In this document: positions 52,159 through 64,000 of the stretch, piece by piece | How the letters are laid out: each line of letters begins with the position of its first letter | Numbering within the stretch: the stretch's first letter is position 1 | From: Dillenia suffruticosa | Taxonomy: Eukaryota; Streptophyta; Magnoliopsida; Dilleniales; Dilleniaceae | Direction: 5' to 3' | DNA: 64,000 bases | NCBI GenBank assembly: GCA_033439265.1 | Contig: JAVTVX010000013.1 | Coordinates: 5,668,501 to 5,732,500 of the forward strand | Translations under genes and position numbers: made by a program | Notes under the pieces: model-generated | The model's input: the letters and a program-made list of their open reading frames with translations, nothing else | Databases searched by the model: none | Told to the model about the DNA's origin: nothing

Positions 52159-52702
52159 CCTTTTTTGCTGGGTGTTGGGTGGGGGGAAGGGAGGAGGGGC
52201 GGCTGCAACAAACTTTCAAGAAGGGACTGTGAGAAAGTTAGCTCAATTGAAAAGAATGCAATGATTAGGAAGGGCAGATGGTTCTTAATTTTTTTTTTCC
52301 TTTTTTCATAACATATTATTTAAATTGTAAATAAATAAATAAAAGAAGAAAAGAAAAATTGACCACATGAACAATTGACCTCACATATATGCCATGTCAC
52401 GCGATACACTCTCATCAACTAGCCAATCATGTTTGCCCACGTCTCCTACCACGTCATTCCGGAGACCCTCGAAAGTTTTTTCTCTCAATCTCCCCTCTCA
52501 GTATCACCATTATCCTCAACATTAATTTAATATCTGGACTAAAAATTTTATTGCCAAATATGCATTCACGTTACCAAGCAACAAATTAAAAATTTCAAGC
52601 GCGTTGATTTATTGCATTCGGACCTACAACTAACTACAAACGAGTCACACAATAGGCTCCATATTTTTATTGAATATTGGGAAAAAAAAATGAATATACA
52701 AG

Positions 52703-52710
52703 TATATAAG
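52703..52710 (+). promoter_or_regulatory. Likely TATA box of the MYB gene
   Basis: TATATAAG, 164 bp upstream of the ATG at 52874. It would give a leader of about 130 nt. Motif seen, use inferred. Confidence 0.5.
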
Positions 52711-52873
52711 AATCGGTCTCCACGGATGAATGAGACCACCTTAAACGTAGAAAAGTCTTGAGCTAGAGACAAACAGAGGAAAGGCAAAACCCACTCACAC
52801 CCACAAACTCCCTCGGTAAGGAAGAGGGAAGAGAGAGAGGAGTGAGAAGAGTGTTTGTGTGATCCACGAGGAA

Positions 52874-54017
52874 ATGGGGAGGAGCCCTTGTTGTTCAAAA
52901 GAGGGATTGAACAGAGGGGCATGGACTGCTTTGGAAGACAAAATTCTTACTGAATACATTAAGGTTCATGGCGAAGGCAGATGGAGAAATTTGCCCAAAA
53001 AAGCAGGTTTGCATTTTATTGTTCTCTCCTTTTCTATTCCGATTGTGAGAAGAAAACCAAGAAGAATTAATTTTGAGAAATGGGTTGTTAAAATTATTTG
53101 ACAAATTTTGAATTTTTTTGGGTTTTTGCTCCTTTTTTTTTTTTAATAATCTTTTGTGGGTATTTAGGTTTGAAAAGGTGTGGAAAAAGTTGTAGACTTC
53201 GATGGTTGAATTACTTGAGGCCAGACATTAAGAGAGGCAACATCTCACGTGATGAGGAAGAGCTCATTGTAAGGCTTCACAAGCTCTTAGGGAACAGGTA
53301 ATTTTCAACCATAGTCTTATTAATATTTTCAACCATACACGCAATTAGCTCCTAAGTATATGTATTAACATTTAAAGTCTTATTATGACATTCAGATGGT
53401 CTTTGATAGCTGGGAGGCTTCCAGGGCGAACAGACAATGAAATAAAAAATTATTGGAATACCAACTTGGGCAAGAAAATTCAGAACCACCACGACAATCG
53501 TAAAAACACAAACCTACCAAATCATCGTAATGACAAAAAGCAACCCTCCAACGCCGACACCGCGGACGCCGCCCCATTTGGGCCCCACGTGGTCCGGACC
53601 AAGGCAATGAGATGCACCAAAGTCATTGTACAACCCCAACAAAAATTTGAAGACGACCCTCCTGCACAACTCATAAACCCCACCAAAAATACCATGGACA
53701 ATGCTAGAAATTCTCATGATTCTGATCCGATTTACGATGATGAAGATATTTCTCAAAATGGGTTGGAGAGTTCGATAGATTTCATAATGAATTTCAACGT
53801 TGGAGATGTGAGTTTGTGCGATCTTCTCAACTTAGACTTCTCCGTGGACCTCTGTGACATCAATCATGGCAATGAAAATAGTAGCAGCAATGAGAATTTG
53901 TCGTTCGAGGATTGGAATGTTAGCAATTCTGTGGAGCCAAACATGGCATCCGATGATCTTCGTTCTCTTGCTTCGATTGTGGAAACTGGAGGAGACTGGC
54001 TTGCGGAACAAAAATAA
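52874..54017 (+). CDS. TT2-like: R2R3-MYB transcription factor, subgroup 5 (TT2/MYB123-like)
   Basis: Three exons, 52874-53006, 53168-53297 and 53396-54017, at the two intron positions typical of R2R3-MYBs; 885 nt, 294 aa. R2 has Trp 17, 37 and 57; R3 has Ile 70 in place of the first Trp, then Trp 89 and 108. The bHLH-contact signature [DE]Lx2[RK]x3Lx6Lx3R is complete (E76, L77, R80, L84, L91, R95), so a bHLH/WD40 partner complex is expected. [11 protein letters not shown] at 153-163 is the subgroup 5 motif of TT2-like proanthocyanidin regulators. The acidic Asn/Asp/Ser-rich C-terminal half (FEDW, DWLAEQK) is the probable activation region. Nuclear. Target genes (late flavonoid genes such as ANR) are inferred from the subgroup. 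The first ATG with MGRSPCCSK was chosen as start, the standard N-terminus. Confidence 0.95.
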
Positions 54018-57000
54018 AAAAAAAATCTTATTTTAATTGATATATATATTCATACATATACACATATTACTTATCATAAATAATATATGTGTACGAATAT
54101 GTATCTTTTATTTTTGTGTGTATAATTTTAACTGCGTGTGGTGTGTGAAGTACTGATCTGAAAATAAGCTCTGTTATGATAAAGCTTTTCTGTCTCATGT
54201 GAAAAATCGTTGTCAACCCTCATTTATTTTGCTTCTTTACCCCCCCCCCCCCCGCCCCCAAAAAAAAGAGAAAATTCTATTATGGAGAATTCTTTTAATG
54301 ATGATATGGCGCAATAGCTCTGTGTTTCGCCCATCAAGTTATGTTAGGTGATACTCTTATCTATCACATGTAAAGAAATTTCTCAAACACTATCATTTTT
54401 CATTTCTGTTTCCTAAATCCTAAAGGAAGTGGAATCGAACGGGAAGAAATGATAGAAATGAAAAGATTCTGCCGCTTGAGCTGTATGAAAAAGATATCTT
54501 AACTCATTAAATTAATTAATATTTACACAATTCTTTATTTTTTTATATTTACACATTTTTCATATTTAATATATATTTACTTATTTAATTATAATTTTTA
54601 TATTATTTATTTTATAACTAATAATTACATATTCGATCTTTTTAAAATTTTATTATAATAATTATTTTATTATTTTCTTAAAATAATTAATATTTATATA
54701 AAAATCTTTATATTTTTTATATTTATATATTTTTAAATCTTAAACGTTGTTTTCCTTTTTTCCATACAATCTAGAAGTGATGTTGTCATGGACCCCTCCA
54801 TTATCTTTTCATTTTTTTTTTTTATGTTAGGGGAAAACACCGGCCTTCTTCAACAAACAAATGCAAATGAAAATTTTGGCACCAAATTGTTTAAAATTTT
54901 TCTAGTCAATTTCAATTTTTTATGTCATTAGGACACGTTACCAATGATATGGGAGTAATCCTTCCATATTTGAATACTAAATTAATCATAATTATTAAAT
55001 TTTAAATTTACTTAAATATATAAATATTAGTTTTCTAAATACCTATTTATCACTTCACAGCTAACCAGTGTTTTGAAATCCAGACCAGAGTACGAATTGG
55101 TCACGCTAAAAGATCAATGGGTCATTGGGTCAAACATGTTGAATTGGATAAAAAATCGGATGATATTATCATGATATTAAATAAATTTAAATTATAATAT
55201 CTAATTACAAATATTTTAAGTCATGTTTAAAATATATAATATTAATAAAATACAAATCATTCATCTAAATGGGAAAACAAACCATGAAGAGGTGAGAGTG
55301 AGATAGAAAGAAAAGAAAAAGAAATCGGATTGAACAATTCAATCCGGTTCCTAGTCCAACCCATATTTGATCTATTTTGACCCTTTTTTAAAATCCGATT
55401 ATTTTAAGAAACTCGGACCGATAACTAGTCCCTTTGACAATCAGATCGGCCGATCTGGTTTGAGTTTCAGAACACTGTTGCTAAATAAGCATTACTATTT
55501 TATAACATAACAAAGAATTAAAATTCAATATAGCCTACTTTGTAAACAAAAGAAATCATGGTCGTCATCATCATTGATTGATGAGGGATGAGCATGTTTT
55601 TTATTTTTTTTGGTACAAAGAAATACAATAAAATATAATCGAATCAGAAAAAAGAGAATGAATATGGAGAGACTTTACCACTTGAAATGTCGATAATCCC
55701 CCATTTAGAAAATCCCTTTTGCCTATTATCTTTTCTGTTAATTTTTATTTTAGTTTATTTTAATTAAAATAAACAATTTTTTTTTAAATATATAAAATTG
55801 TGTAAGTAAAGATTAAATTTTTCTTTAAAAAATTAAAATTTTTAGTTATATTGGTAATCTTTTATGAAAAACCTTACATAATTTTTTCCTACCCTAATTC
55901 TTTTCCAAACACCACGGTGAAGAATTTTATGTGCTTGCCAACGGGTGGGAGAAAAATTGTGTGGAATAATGTTAAATCAAATGACTGGTGCCTTCATGAA
56001 CAAGGCACTGGCTTGGACTACTGACCAAACAGATCAAAAGATCATAAGATTGTGCGAGAAGACTTTTCTAATTCTGCAAGGTTTTTATATTGCAGAAATG
56101 GGGACAGGGAGAGAGAGGGAGAGAGAGAGAGTTTTGATTCAGCGAGATTCATGAATCGGGTACGTGGGCACTCTTTTTTTTTTTATTTCTTGGAATCTGA
56201 AATTTCACTCTCACTTATCCGAATTGACTCAATTATCAGACCTTTATAGGAGATCTCTTAAAATAGTTTTTTTCATTTTTAAATAAACTCAAATCTAAAC
56301 ATTTGATTAAAAGGGTAAAATCCTTCTCACCGTGACCTTTGATACATGGGCATTATCTTTATTGAATTTATGACCTAACAAAAAACTGTGATAAATCATT
56401 CAAAAAAAAGTGATAAACAAATAAAAATTAGTTAAACTTGTCAACTGGATTAGTTGCAGAAATAGTATTACTTTCTCTATATAAGTACAATGTGAATATG
56501 ATCTATCATGACCTGCAGCATTTGGCAGGAAGATTTAGAAAAAAGCATTTATAGCCCTAACCACATGGACCGGACGTTCATCTACCCTTTAGTTTTTTGC
56601 ATTTTTTTTTTTTTCGACCAAGTAGAAAAATATAGTATAGTTGATTTGATGGAGTCCACATAAATGTCCACGTTACTTTGCAAGTTGTCACATAGGACAA
56701 ATTTGAAGAATTGTATTAATGTGAACTGTGTTGGATGAAAATTTAAGTGCTCCTGTCACGACATCATTTCAATATAAATACAATTATTTTTTTTATAAAT
56801 TATATGTATATAATAATTACGTTAAATACAATTAAATTCGATTCGAATCAAATTAAATTTTTAATAAATAAAACTCTCAAAACATTTATTTTTATCGTAT
56901 ATAAAATTTGTATCCATAATCTTATTTAATAGGATACCGATGTCAATTAAATAGCGATATATAAATTTAATTATTAGAATCATAATCGACTATATTTATC

Positions 57001-59640
57001 ATTTTTCCCGATTTAAGAATATATGAGCCATTCCATTCAAGGGTGGCCCTTACCCTTACCCTATCTCTCAGAGTTATTTAAGGAACTAGCGGTCTCAAAA
57101 TGTTAGAAAAATTCGTTTGGATGATGCCTCGTAGCAATTAAATTTGATAGAGAGAGATAATGCTATGAATCATAAGAGGATGCAGTCTAGGAGATTGAAG
57201 TAGTAAAGACCGAGATGAAAGGTATCAATTTTAAGATATTAGAGAAGATCAATGGCCGAAGAGTTGGAAGTGAGCTTCGCGATGAGATCAAACTGGTTGT
57301 GTGGAATTGCGGAGTACAAAAGCACCAAGCTGGGGATGAGTTTAATTTTGACTCCATGAAGAAGGTTGGGGAAACTGTTATAGGGAGGACTGTGAGTTCT
57401 GTAATTTTTTGAGAATGGAAGTTGGTTGAAGTGTTAGAATTCTTCCTTCTTACTGCCAAAGATTGGGAATCCAACCACTTTGAAAGAGTAGGCGCCGATT
57501 AGTCTTATTGGATGCATAGGTTCAGGCAAATGACTAAGAGACAAAGAGACGTATAATTGTAATGAATTTGAATTTCAATGTACATGCAGAACCAATGGAA
57601 GACAAGCGGTAGCGATGTTAGTATTACAAAGCAAAGCAGTCAGCATCGATAGACAAGCGGTGATAAATGTTGTCGCAATCGCATTGAAAAAATTGGCCAC
57701 ACGTTGAATTATTCTTTAATGACGTATGTTGTTGCAACATAAATTCCCTTTTCAAGCTGATTTAACATATCTTGCAAATTGCGACATTCCACAACTTCAC
57801 TACTTGCATTGAAACACTCCGTGATGGTGCCGCTAAAAAATTTTTCAGATGTTTTGACGTTGTTAGAATTCTACGGGGAAATAAAAAAAAGAATTGTCAT
57901 CGTCGGGCTATTGTTTTTATATTTTTAAGAAGATAGTCTCCTAAATTCAAATTTTTATATAATAAAAAAAATTGTCGTAAATGATATTATTAGATAATAT
58001 CACAAGATTTTACATAAAATGCGATCTTCTATTAGTTTGCGATGTCATTTGACGTAGCAAATAACCTCCCAATATTACAGGGTTTACAATAAATAGGTGT
58101 CATTTTCTTAATTCTCACACCTCTACTACTATTGTACCCTATTTCTCATCTCAACTTTCAACAATTATAGTATAATATTTGGATTTGGGAGAACCGAGTG
58201 AATCGCAATTGGCTACAACCTTGACTGCATACAACCTTCCGCGTGGCATATTTATGAAGATGCCGCACATATTTTTTAAGCTTGTAATGCATAGTACACA
58301 AAATTGTAAAAAGTTGCTTGACGTCTATATGCAATCATTTGTAGAAGAGATACATACGTTATCGTTATCGGGTATAGTTTGTAATATGTTATAAATATTT
58401 ATTCTATATTGAAAAATAAAAAAATTAAAAAAAATTGGATACGTTTATAAATTATCAAATTTAAAACTATTTAAATTTGATTAAAATTGTATATCGGAGG
58501 AAAAAGTGATTTTTATCAAATGGCCCATTTAAGGATCAAAGATAGGACACTTGGACATTTTTATTTTTTATTCAAAAGACACAATTTTGAAAATTAAATG
58601 AATTTGTGTTTTTTTGATTAAAATATCATTTTCTAATAATCAAGTGATACCTATTAAATAAATAGTTGGTTTTTTAAATTAAAACAACATATTCGTTATA
58701 CCCTTTAAATGAAGAGATATCTCATAATTACAATTCTTTATTTTTTATAAATACTCACTTTCATCATTGGGAAACTACGCTTCAAAAATTTTTCATCATT
58801 GGCAAAAAAATTTCTATGTCGTTTTTAAAAAAATTTAAGATTTTACTGTCTCAAATTTCTGTTTTGACTTATATATCCTAAAGAAATTTGCTATCAACCC
58901 AATCAACAATATAATATGGCATAATTTCTTTAAAGATAATGATTACTTCATATGCAAATCCTTTCAAATTTTGCATTTTTGAAGTCCTTCGATATTCCTA
59001 ACAGATGTGGAACGGAAGTATCCAAATGCATGACGCAACCACTGATTGTGGCTTTTTTATGAAAGCTACTCTTTTTTGCGCAATAAGCAACTTTCTTTTT
59101 CGCGGAATGTTTAGTACGCATGGAGAGGTTGAAAATTTTCTACTTAGGGTATTGTAAAAAGGTATCATATTTTTAAGTATCAGAGAAATTTTTACCTGCA
59201 CACATTCTTTTAAGACGGATAGCAAACAATTCACAAAAAATCGAGTTCAACAAAATACTCCTCCGTCGAGGTTGGGAGGTGATGAAGTTTAAGAGCCTGT
59301 AACCAAAAAAAAAAAAAAAATCAAATAGAAAACAACGGGTATGTATGATCGTTGTCAAGAGCAAGAGTTCTAGTTTTGGTTTGAGATGATTATAAGGAAG
59401 TAGAAAGATGAGACTTACGTGTATGTTATGCCAAGAAATTTATGTATTTGTTGCAACCTCAGCTCCATGCAATGCTATCAATAAATTTTTTTTTTTTTTT
59501 TTTTTGGTGGAAAATGCTATCAATAAAATGATCTTCTCTAATAAAGAAATCACAATCAGATCTTTGTTAAGATGTAAAATAAATTCGCATTTTTCTTTTT
59601 TGTTTGGAAATTTAATTTAAAAGTACGAAAAACATTAATG
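54018..59640. other. Long AT-rich intergenic region with one MITE
   Basis: No gene recognised over 5.6 kb apart from the MITE at 55066-55477. A run of about 16 C (54241-54256) lies downstream of the MYB gene. The block at 57140-57480 is less AT-rich with ORFs on both strands (57215-57412 +, 57187-57474 -), but neither shows a domain. 57540-58080 has a few repeated AGACAAGCGGT motifs and may be a worn transposon piece. Confidence 0.5.
55066..55477. mobile_element. hAT-like MITE, 412 bp
   Basis: The terminal inverted repeats are CAGTGTTTTGAAATCCAGACC at the left and, reading inward from the right on the other strand, CAGTGTTCTGAAACTCAAACC (15 of 21 identical). The inner sequence CGATCTGATT/ATCGGATTG is also partly self-complementary. 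The flanks share GCTAA (before 55066 and after 55477), consistent with a worn 8-bp hAT duplication. CAGTGTT ends are typical of plant hAT elements. There is no transposase. Confidence 0.75.
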
Positions 59641-61165
59641 TGAATAATAGGATTTAAATGAGTTTGCTTTATTTTTTAATAAATATTTCACTAACATTTA
59701 TATTTTATGATATTTGATATATTAGGATTAATGGAGAAACTTTATTAAGGAAAGTGAAGAAAAATGAGTTAAATTAGAATAATTATATAAATGATAAAAA
59801 ATTGGACAGCAATGTCCTTTCATTAACATATAGGCATGCGGATCATGACAACTATTGTAGAATTTTCTAGATGCCAAATCAATAATCCCTTTTCATTATT
59901 TGCACGAAAATTCAATGAAATTGAGTTTAATACGGAGATATTGAAAATTTTGAGTTTGTTCCGTTGCTAATATTTAGGAATAGGAAATTTTAAAAATTCA
60001 ACTCTCAAAATCTTTATCTTTTATAAACTTTCTTTATTTGAAATTTTTTTAATATATTATCTTTTAGAAAGTTTATCTTTTCTTTTAATTCATTTTTATA
60101 TAATTTTTTTTGATAATTAAAAAGAATTAAGGTTACTACTCCTATATATAAGAATATTAAATGTTGCAAAGTGTGGTGTGGTATGCAGCCCCAAAAGGGG
60201 GCAGCAGCTGGTAGCATGAGGAAAGGGTACATTTTCCTTATTTCTTGACTTGAGACATATTCTTTGTGGGAAGGAGGCTGCAGCCGGGAAGGAAGACAAT
60301 TTCCTGTAGTTTCATTCAATTTTCTAGCAGCAATAAAAATCATTTTATGAGTTTTTTTTTTATGAATTCATTTTGATTTATTTTTTTAATCAAAAGATTA
60401 TTAAACTCTTGATGAATGAAGATTGTGAAATTTAAATGATTTTATTGACTTGATATTTGTAAATATTTATTTAATCTTTATACTATAATATTTATGATTG
60501 TTTTGAGTTTATTAAATAGAGAGGTATATTTAATGACTCTAAAATAGTATACAATTATTTAAAAACAGTAAAATTTGTTTGTTTTTAATAAAGTGTTAAT
60601 TAGCATAGTTTTATAATCTTACAAACGGTGTATCTTATATGAAGAGATTAGAGAATCTAATTTAAATAAATCCAAATTGAAATTTGTTAATTAGAATTGA
60701 GTTTCTCTAGATCTTAATATTGTTAAAACATTAAATCCAATAAGGTCTCTTGGGTTGATTTTCGATTAGGAAAATAGTTAATAATAATATCTCAATTACA
60801 GAAAAAAAAAAAAAGAAAAATCGATCGTTTTGTGGTATTTAATGACTATAATCAATTTATTCATATAATATTAAGTAATTTTTTTTATCGATAATTAATT
60901 AAATACATTAAGCTGAAAATAATTATTTTGATTAGATTTTATTCTCATTGACATTTTTCTTATTTAATTGGTATTATTTAATTTTTTTACTTTAGTTAAT
61001 TTTATTAATTCATTTATTTTGTAGTTCGAGATAATTTCTTAAACCCTTCATATTTTTTTTAAAAGAGAAATATTCATCGTTTCTCTGTAGAGACGATTTT
61101 ATTTATCTTAAACTCATCTTTTTTGTGAAGTATATATTTTTATTTTTGATTCGAGTAATATACAC
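59641..61165 (+). repeat. Solo LTR of the Athila-like family, plus orientation
   Basis: About 1.5 kb matching the minus strand of 5230-3769 along its whole length: GGATTTAAATGAG at the start, TTGGACAGCAATG near 59803, a TATA-like CTATATATAAG at 60139-60149, TTAAATCCAAT.AG.TCTCTTGGGTTG near 60732, and TTTTATTTTTGATT near the end (61140-61153). It is clearly diverged from the copy at 3769. No PBS, PPT or interior adjoins it, so it is a solo LTR or remnant. Ends are approximate. Confidence 0.8.
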
Positions 61166-62219
61166 GTGTGAATGATTAGCGTTCATTTGAATAATTGTCA
61201 AAAAATACTATTTATATTTCCATTTTATAGTCGTAGCCTAAAAAAATACTAAAAATAACAAGTACTCAAGAAAAAGATGTTGGCGTTCACACGATGCAGT
61301 TAAACACGTGCAAAAACCAAAAGGAAATGCTCGAAATGACCTTTCGGATAGTGTCGCTTTTCTTTTCTTTTCTTTTTTTTCTTTTTTTTTTTTTTTTTTG
61401 ACAAGTTTGTAGAGTATAGGTATCTGAAAAGGCATAACATTACACGACAAATTTTAATAATATTAAAAGTACTTTTTGAACTTCGTATGTTGCTCTTGCA
61501 TTCGTGTGCCGCAGAGGGTATCATGTGAGTATGCTTTAAAATTGTAGTATTTTAGTAAAATATATGTGCCGTTGTGGTTTTACGTTTTGTTAGACAAGAT
61601 GAAACAAAGTGATTCATTTCCTAAATATTATGAAAAATATGAAATATACAATTTAAACTATAATCATTTTTAAAATACTTTTGTCACTAAAATTTGCCTA
61701 TATTGTTTAAGTTTTAAAACTAATGTATTCATAATCTAATATTATATCGATAGTCGATTTAGTGGATATGAATATTAAATCTGTTGATCAAATTTTGATT
61801 TTAAAACTTGAAAAGAAAGAAAAATTATGTTAAAAATGTATTCTTCCGATCTCTTTTGAATTTGATAATATCAAATCGAATTAATTAAAATATAATTTTA
61901 AATATCGATTATTTATATAAAAAAAATTAACGTTGTATCTCAGCAAAAATCAAAACTATCACGAGGAAAAAGGTCATAGCCATGTGAATGGCATTAAAAA
62001 CCAAAGGTTCCAAGACTTGCGCGGTTGTGATTGGGTTTTGGGTTTCATTATTGGTTTGTGGTCGGAATGGTGGGGTTAGTAGAGCTTTCAAATTGGCTGA
62101 GATCACATGATCCATGTCCATGGAGGCTCTCTCTTTTTGTGACCAACGGTTGGGACAAGTCAAGGATAGGTCCCATATTGATGTCACAAGAATGCAAGTG
62201 AATTCTCATTTTCTGCCTC

Positions 62220-62250
<31 letters not shown>

Positions 62251-64000
62251 TCTCTCTCGTCTCAATGTCAGATGGGTCCTACATTTATGCCCAGTCAGTC
62301 TCCTACCTGAAAGGCTTATGTGGCACATGGACCACTCTCTCACATCGCGTGACTCTCCCGAATTGCGCTATAGTATGTAAACCACAGACAAAAACATAAA
62401 TATTATATTTTTGGTGAATTATATTCTAGTTAATTATGGTCATATTAAACATGTTTTTATATAAAACATATTATAAAATAATTAATCATTTTTACTTAAT
62501 AAAAAATTAGAGACACCTAATAAAGTTAATTAAAACAAAAGAAAATATGTTAAATAAAGACTTAAGTTTTTAAGAAAATAGTTTAATAGTTACGTCTCTT
62601 TTCTCAATCCGTGATCCGAGATTCAACCCTCATAAAAAAAAAAAAAAAAAGCTCATGTCCACGTGGTGAAATTGCAATGGATTTATTAGGTCAAAATTTT
62701 CTTGGCTACTTGGTCATATGTGCATAGAATCACTCAACTTTTTAGCTCTTGGACGAAAAATATAATATTTTTATTACAACCAGTATCCCTAAGTTCATGC
62801 CTTAAACCAAGGTTCTAGGTTTTGGTTTGTTTTGTCTAATATTATTTAAAATCCCATGCACATGTCATTATTCCTTAGAAAATCTTTTTATTCATGACAT
62901 AAAGACAAAGAGAGAATCCCACCTAAAGGAGTGAATATTTACTTGGAATAAAGATCGAATTATTCTTTGTAGATGTTATTAGTGGTTGGACGTACCTTTT
63001 ATCCCAACAAAAGAAAAGGTGGGAAAGGTTTGAGTTAAAAGGTTTTACCCCCATATATGGGAAAACGTAACAGCTTCATTTCAATCCCTTTCTCACTCTC
63101 AAACTTTCCTGAAACCGAGTTCCATGGACCATGATATTGACCTTGCAAGGAATATGGTGTGCTTTAAATCCTTGATTTTGAGTGGAGTTGGTGGTAACAG
63201 CGCTCACTTCCTTTATTGGGTATTGTGTGCATGGTGGTCCTTGGGGTTTTGGAGGTATGCACAAAATGGGAGTGGAGGCCTGAAATAAAATGGGCTCCAG
63301 AAGTCTTTTTCATGGTCGTGTCTGTGCGTGCGTGCGTTGGAACCGTAAATCAAACTTCGGCCCGGGGTCTAGTTCCCACGTGGGGCCATACCCTCCGGGC
63401 CAAAAGTTCTATAGCAGAAGCCTTTTTCTTTCTCTATTTTTATTTATTTTTTGATAGATAAAAAGATTTGAATCCGAAATCTTTACGAGAGAGAAGGGGA
63501 TAATGACAGATGAGATATATTTAGTTAGCTTTTCTTTCTCCACTTTGCAGTTGATATGGTAATCAAAAAAGAAGACCCTCTTTTCCTCTTGATAACTACT
63601 ACTAAGCGTGACATACAACTGTCACACCATTGGTTTTTCTTTCTGTATTATCAAAAAAAAAAAAAAAAGAAAAAAAATGGATATTATGATGCTAACAATC
63701 AGAGGTTCTCAGATGGGAAGAAAATTTCTCTTCTACTTGAGCTTTTGAGTTCAGTATCACGGGAGACTCTTCACCTGGTTCTAAAACATCCCATGACAAT
63801 ATAGAGTCCAAAGTTAGCAATATGAACGTGACTTTTCTTTTTATTAAGATGTTTACTTCCGGTCATATTTAAATTCAAGATCTCCAAAAAAATACAAACA
63901 ATTTTACCATGAGTGACCATTATTGGATCCCTTAATTAAGTTTCGACTTCAAAACTTGAAAATGAAAAAAATTACGCTAGGAGAGCTGTCTCCTAAATTG
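61166..64000. other. Intergenic DNA, no gene recognised
   Basis: AT-rich with CT (62219-62246), T (61373-61399) and A (62634-62651) runs. Positions 62571-62651 resemble a tRNA-derived SINE head (TAGTTTAATAGTTACGTC, GAGATTCAACCC) followed by poly(A), probably a truncated copy. A GC-richer patch at 63220-63410 has open frames but no domain. Confidence 0.5.
62219..62246 (+). repeat. (CT)n microsatellite
   Basis: About 14 CT units followed by CACACTCTCTCTC. Intergenic. Confidence 0.9.

Larger units (their letters stand above)
50600..52200. repeat. Diverged tandem duplication (about 1 kb) upstream of the MYB gene
   Basis: Copy 1 is about 50600-51350 and copy 2 about 51590-52195. Shared landmarks in order: TATATATATTAAATGCT; CTATATTAGCGTAA; TTTTGAAGTTTTTA.TTGATG; AAATCAACATAAAA; TATTTGGGTATT; CTATAATATAAAATATAATT; GAGGGTGACTTGGACGGTGG; GCCATGCAAAATTTTGTCAC; an AG tract; GGGTGGGGG.AAGGGAGGAGG. 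Copy 1 additionally holds a SINE at 50860-51041. Neither copy shows coding potential. Confidence 0.85.

Noticed and set aside
53392..53756. Antisense ORFs over MYB exon 3
   Set aside because: Shadows of the MYB coding frame with no family resemblance.
57187..57474. Overlapping ORFs on both strands (95 codons minus, 65 codons plus)
   Set aside because: No recognisable motif or splice partner. Could be a worn transposon piece, but not supportable as a gene.

Overview
This is a window of nuclear DNA from a flowering plant, almost certainly a eudicot. The genes carry canonical GT-AG introns, intergenic DNA is AT-rich, (CT)n/(AG)n microsatellites are frequent, and plant-type LTR retrotransposons, SINEs and a MITE are present. 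I cannot name the species from sequence alone. Nothing bacterial, viral or CRISPR-like is visible.

Five protein genes can be supported. In order they are: a PIRL leucine-rich-repeat gene (9015-12553, +, 4 exons, 355 aa); a LYAR/UBA1c-type nucleolar zinc-finger gene (15334-18084, +, 6 exons, 313 aa); a small two-helix membrane protein of the plant '60S ribosomal L18a-like' family (18806-19935, -, first coding exon unresolved); the CFIm25/CFIS1 pre-mRNA cleavage factor subunit (25347-27185, +, 7 exons, 211 aa); and a TT2-type R2R3-MYB (52874-54017, +, 3 exons, 294 aa). Apart from the unresolved first exon of the L18a-like gene, every exon junction was checked by hand for reading phase. As I recall Arabidopsis, relatives of the PIRL, LYAR and CFIm25 genes lie in two paired segments (At2g19330-19385 and At4g29820-29880), so 9-27 kb looks like an old conserved gene block.

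The rest is mostly repeats. Positions 1-5230 hold most of an Athila-like, pol-less LTR element on the minus strand, and 59641-61165 holds a related solo LTR in the opposite orientation. Positions 29750-42220 hold a degenerate array of at least nine related units of roughly 0.3-0.6 kb. These units contain telomere-box motifs and CT tracts, and the array also holds a small plastid-transit-peptide-like ORF. A 5.04-kb Ty1/copia element (36076-41118, -, TSD CTATT) has split the array. Next to it, 43849-47391 is a TRIM-like element whose 5' LTR was itself interrupted by a 2.1-kb internally deleted chromovirus (44068-46168, -, TSD CATCC). Sequence flanking the TRIM-like element is duplicated at about 30.7-31.6 kb, which allows the events to be ordered. 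Just upstream of the MYB gene is a diverged tandem duplication of about 1 kb, with a SINE in only one copy. A hAT-like MITE lies downstream of the MYB gene.

The genes do not form one pathway. Three are housekeeping genes (nucleolar factor, mRNA 3'-end processing, small membrane protein), one is a plant-specific LRR protein, and one is a regulator probably of flavonoid/proanthocyanidin genes. The most unusual structures are the telo-box repeat array, the gag-to-chromodomain deletion derivative, and the copia LTR with three consecutive perfect hairpins.
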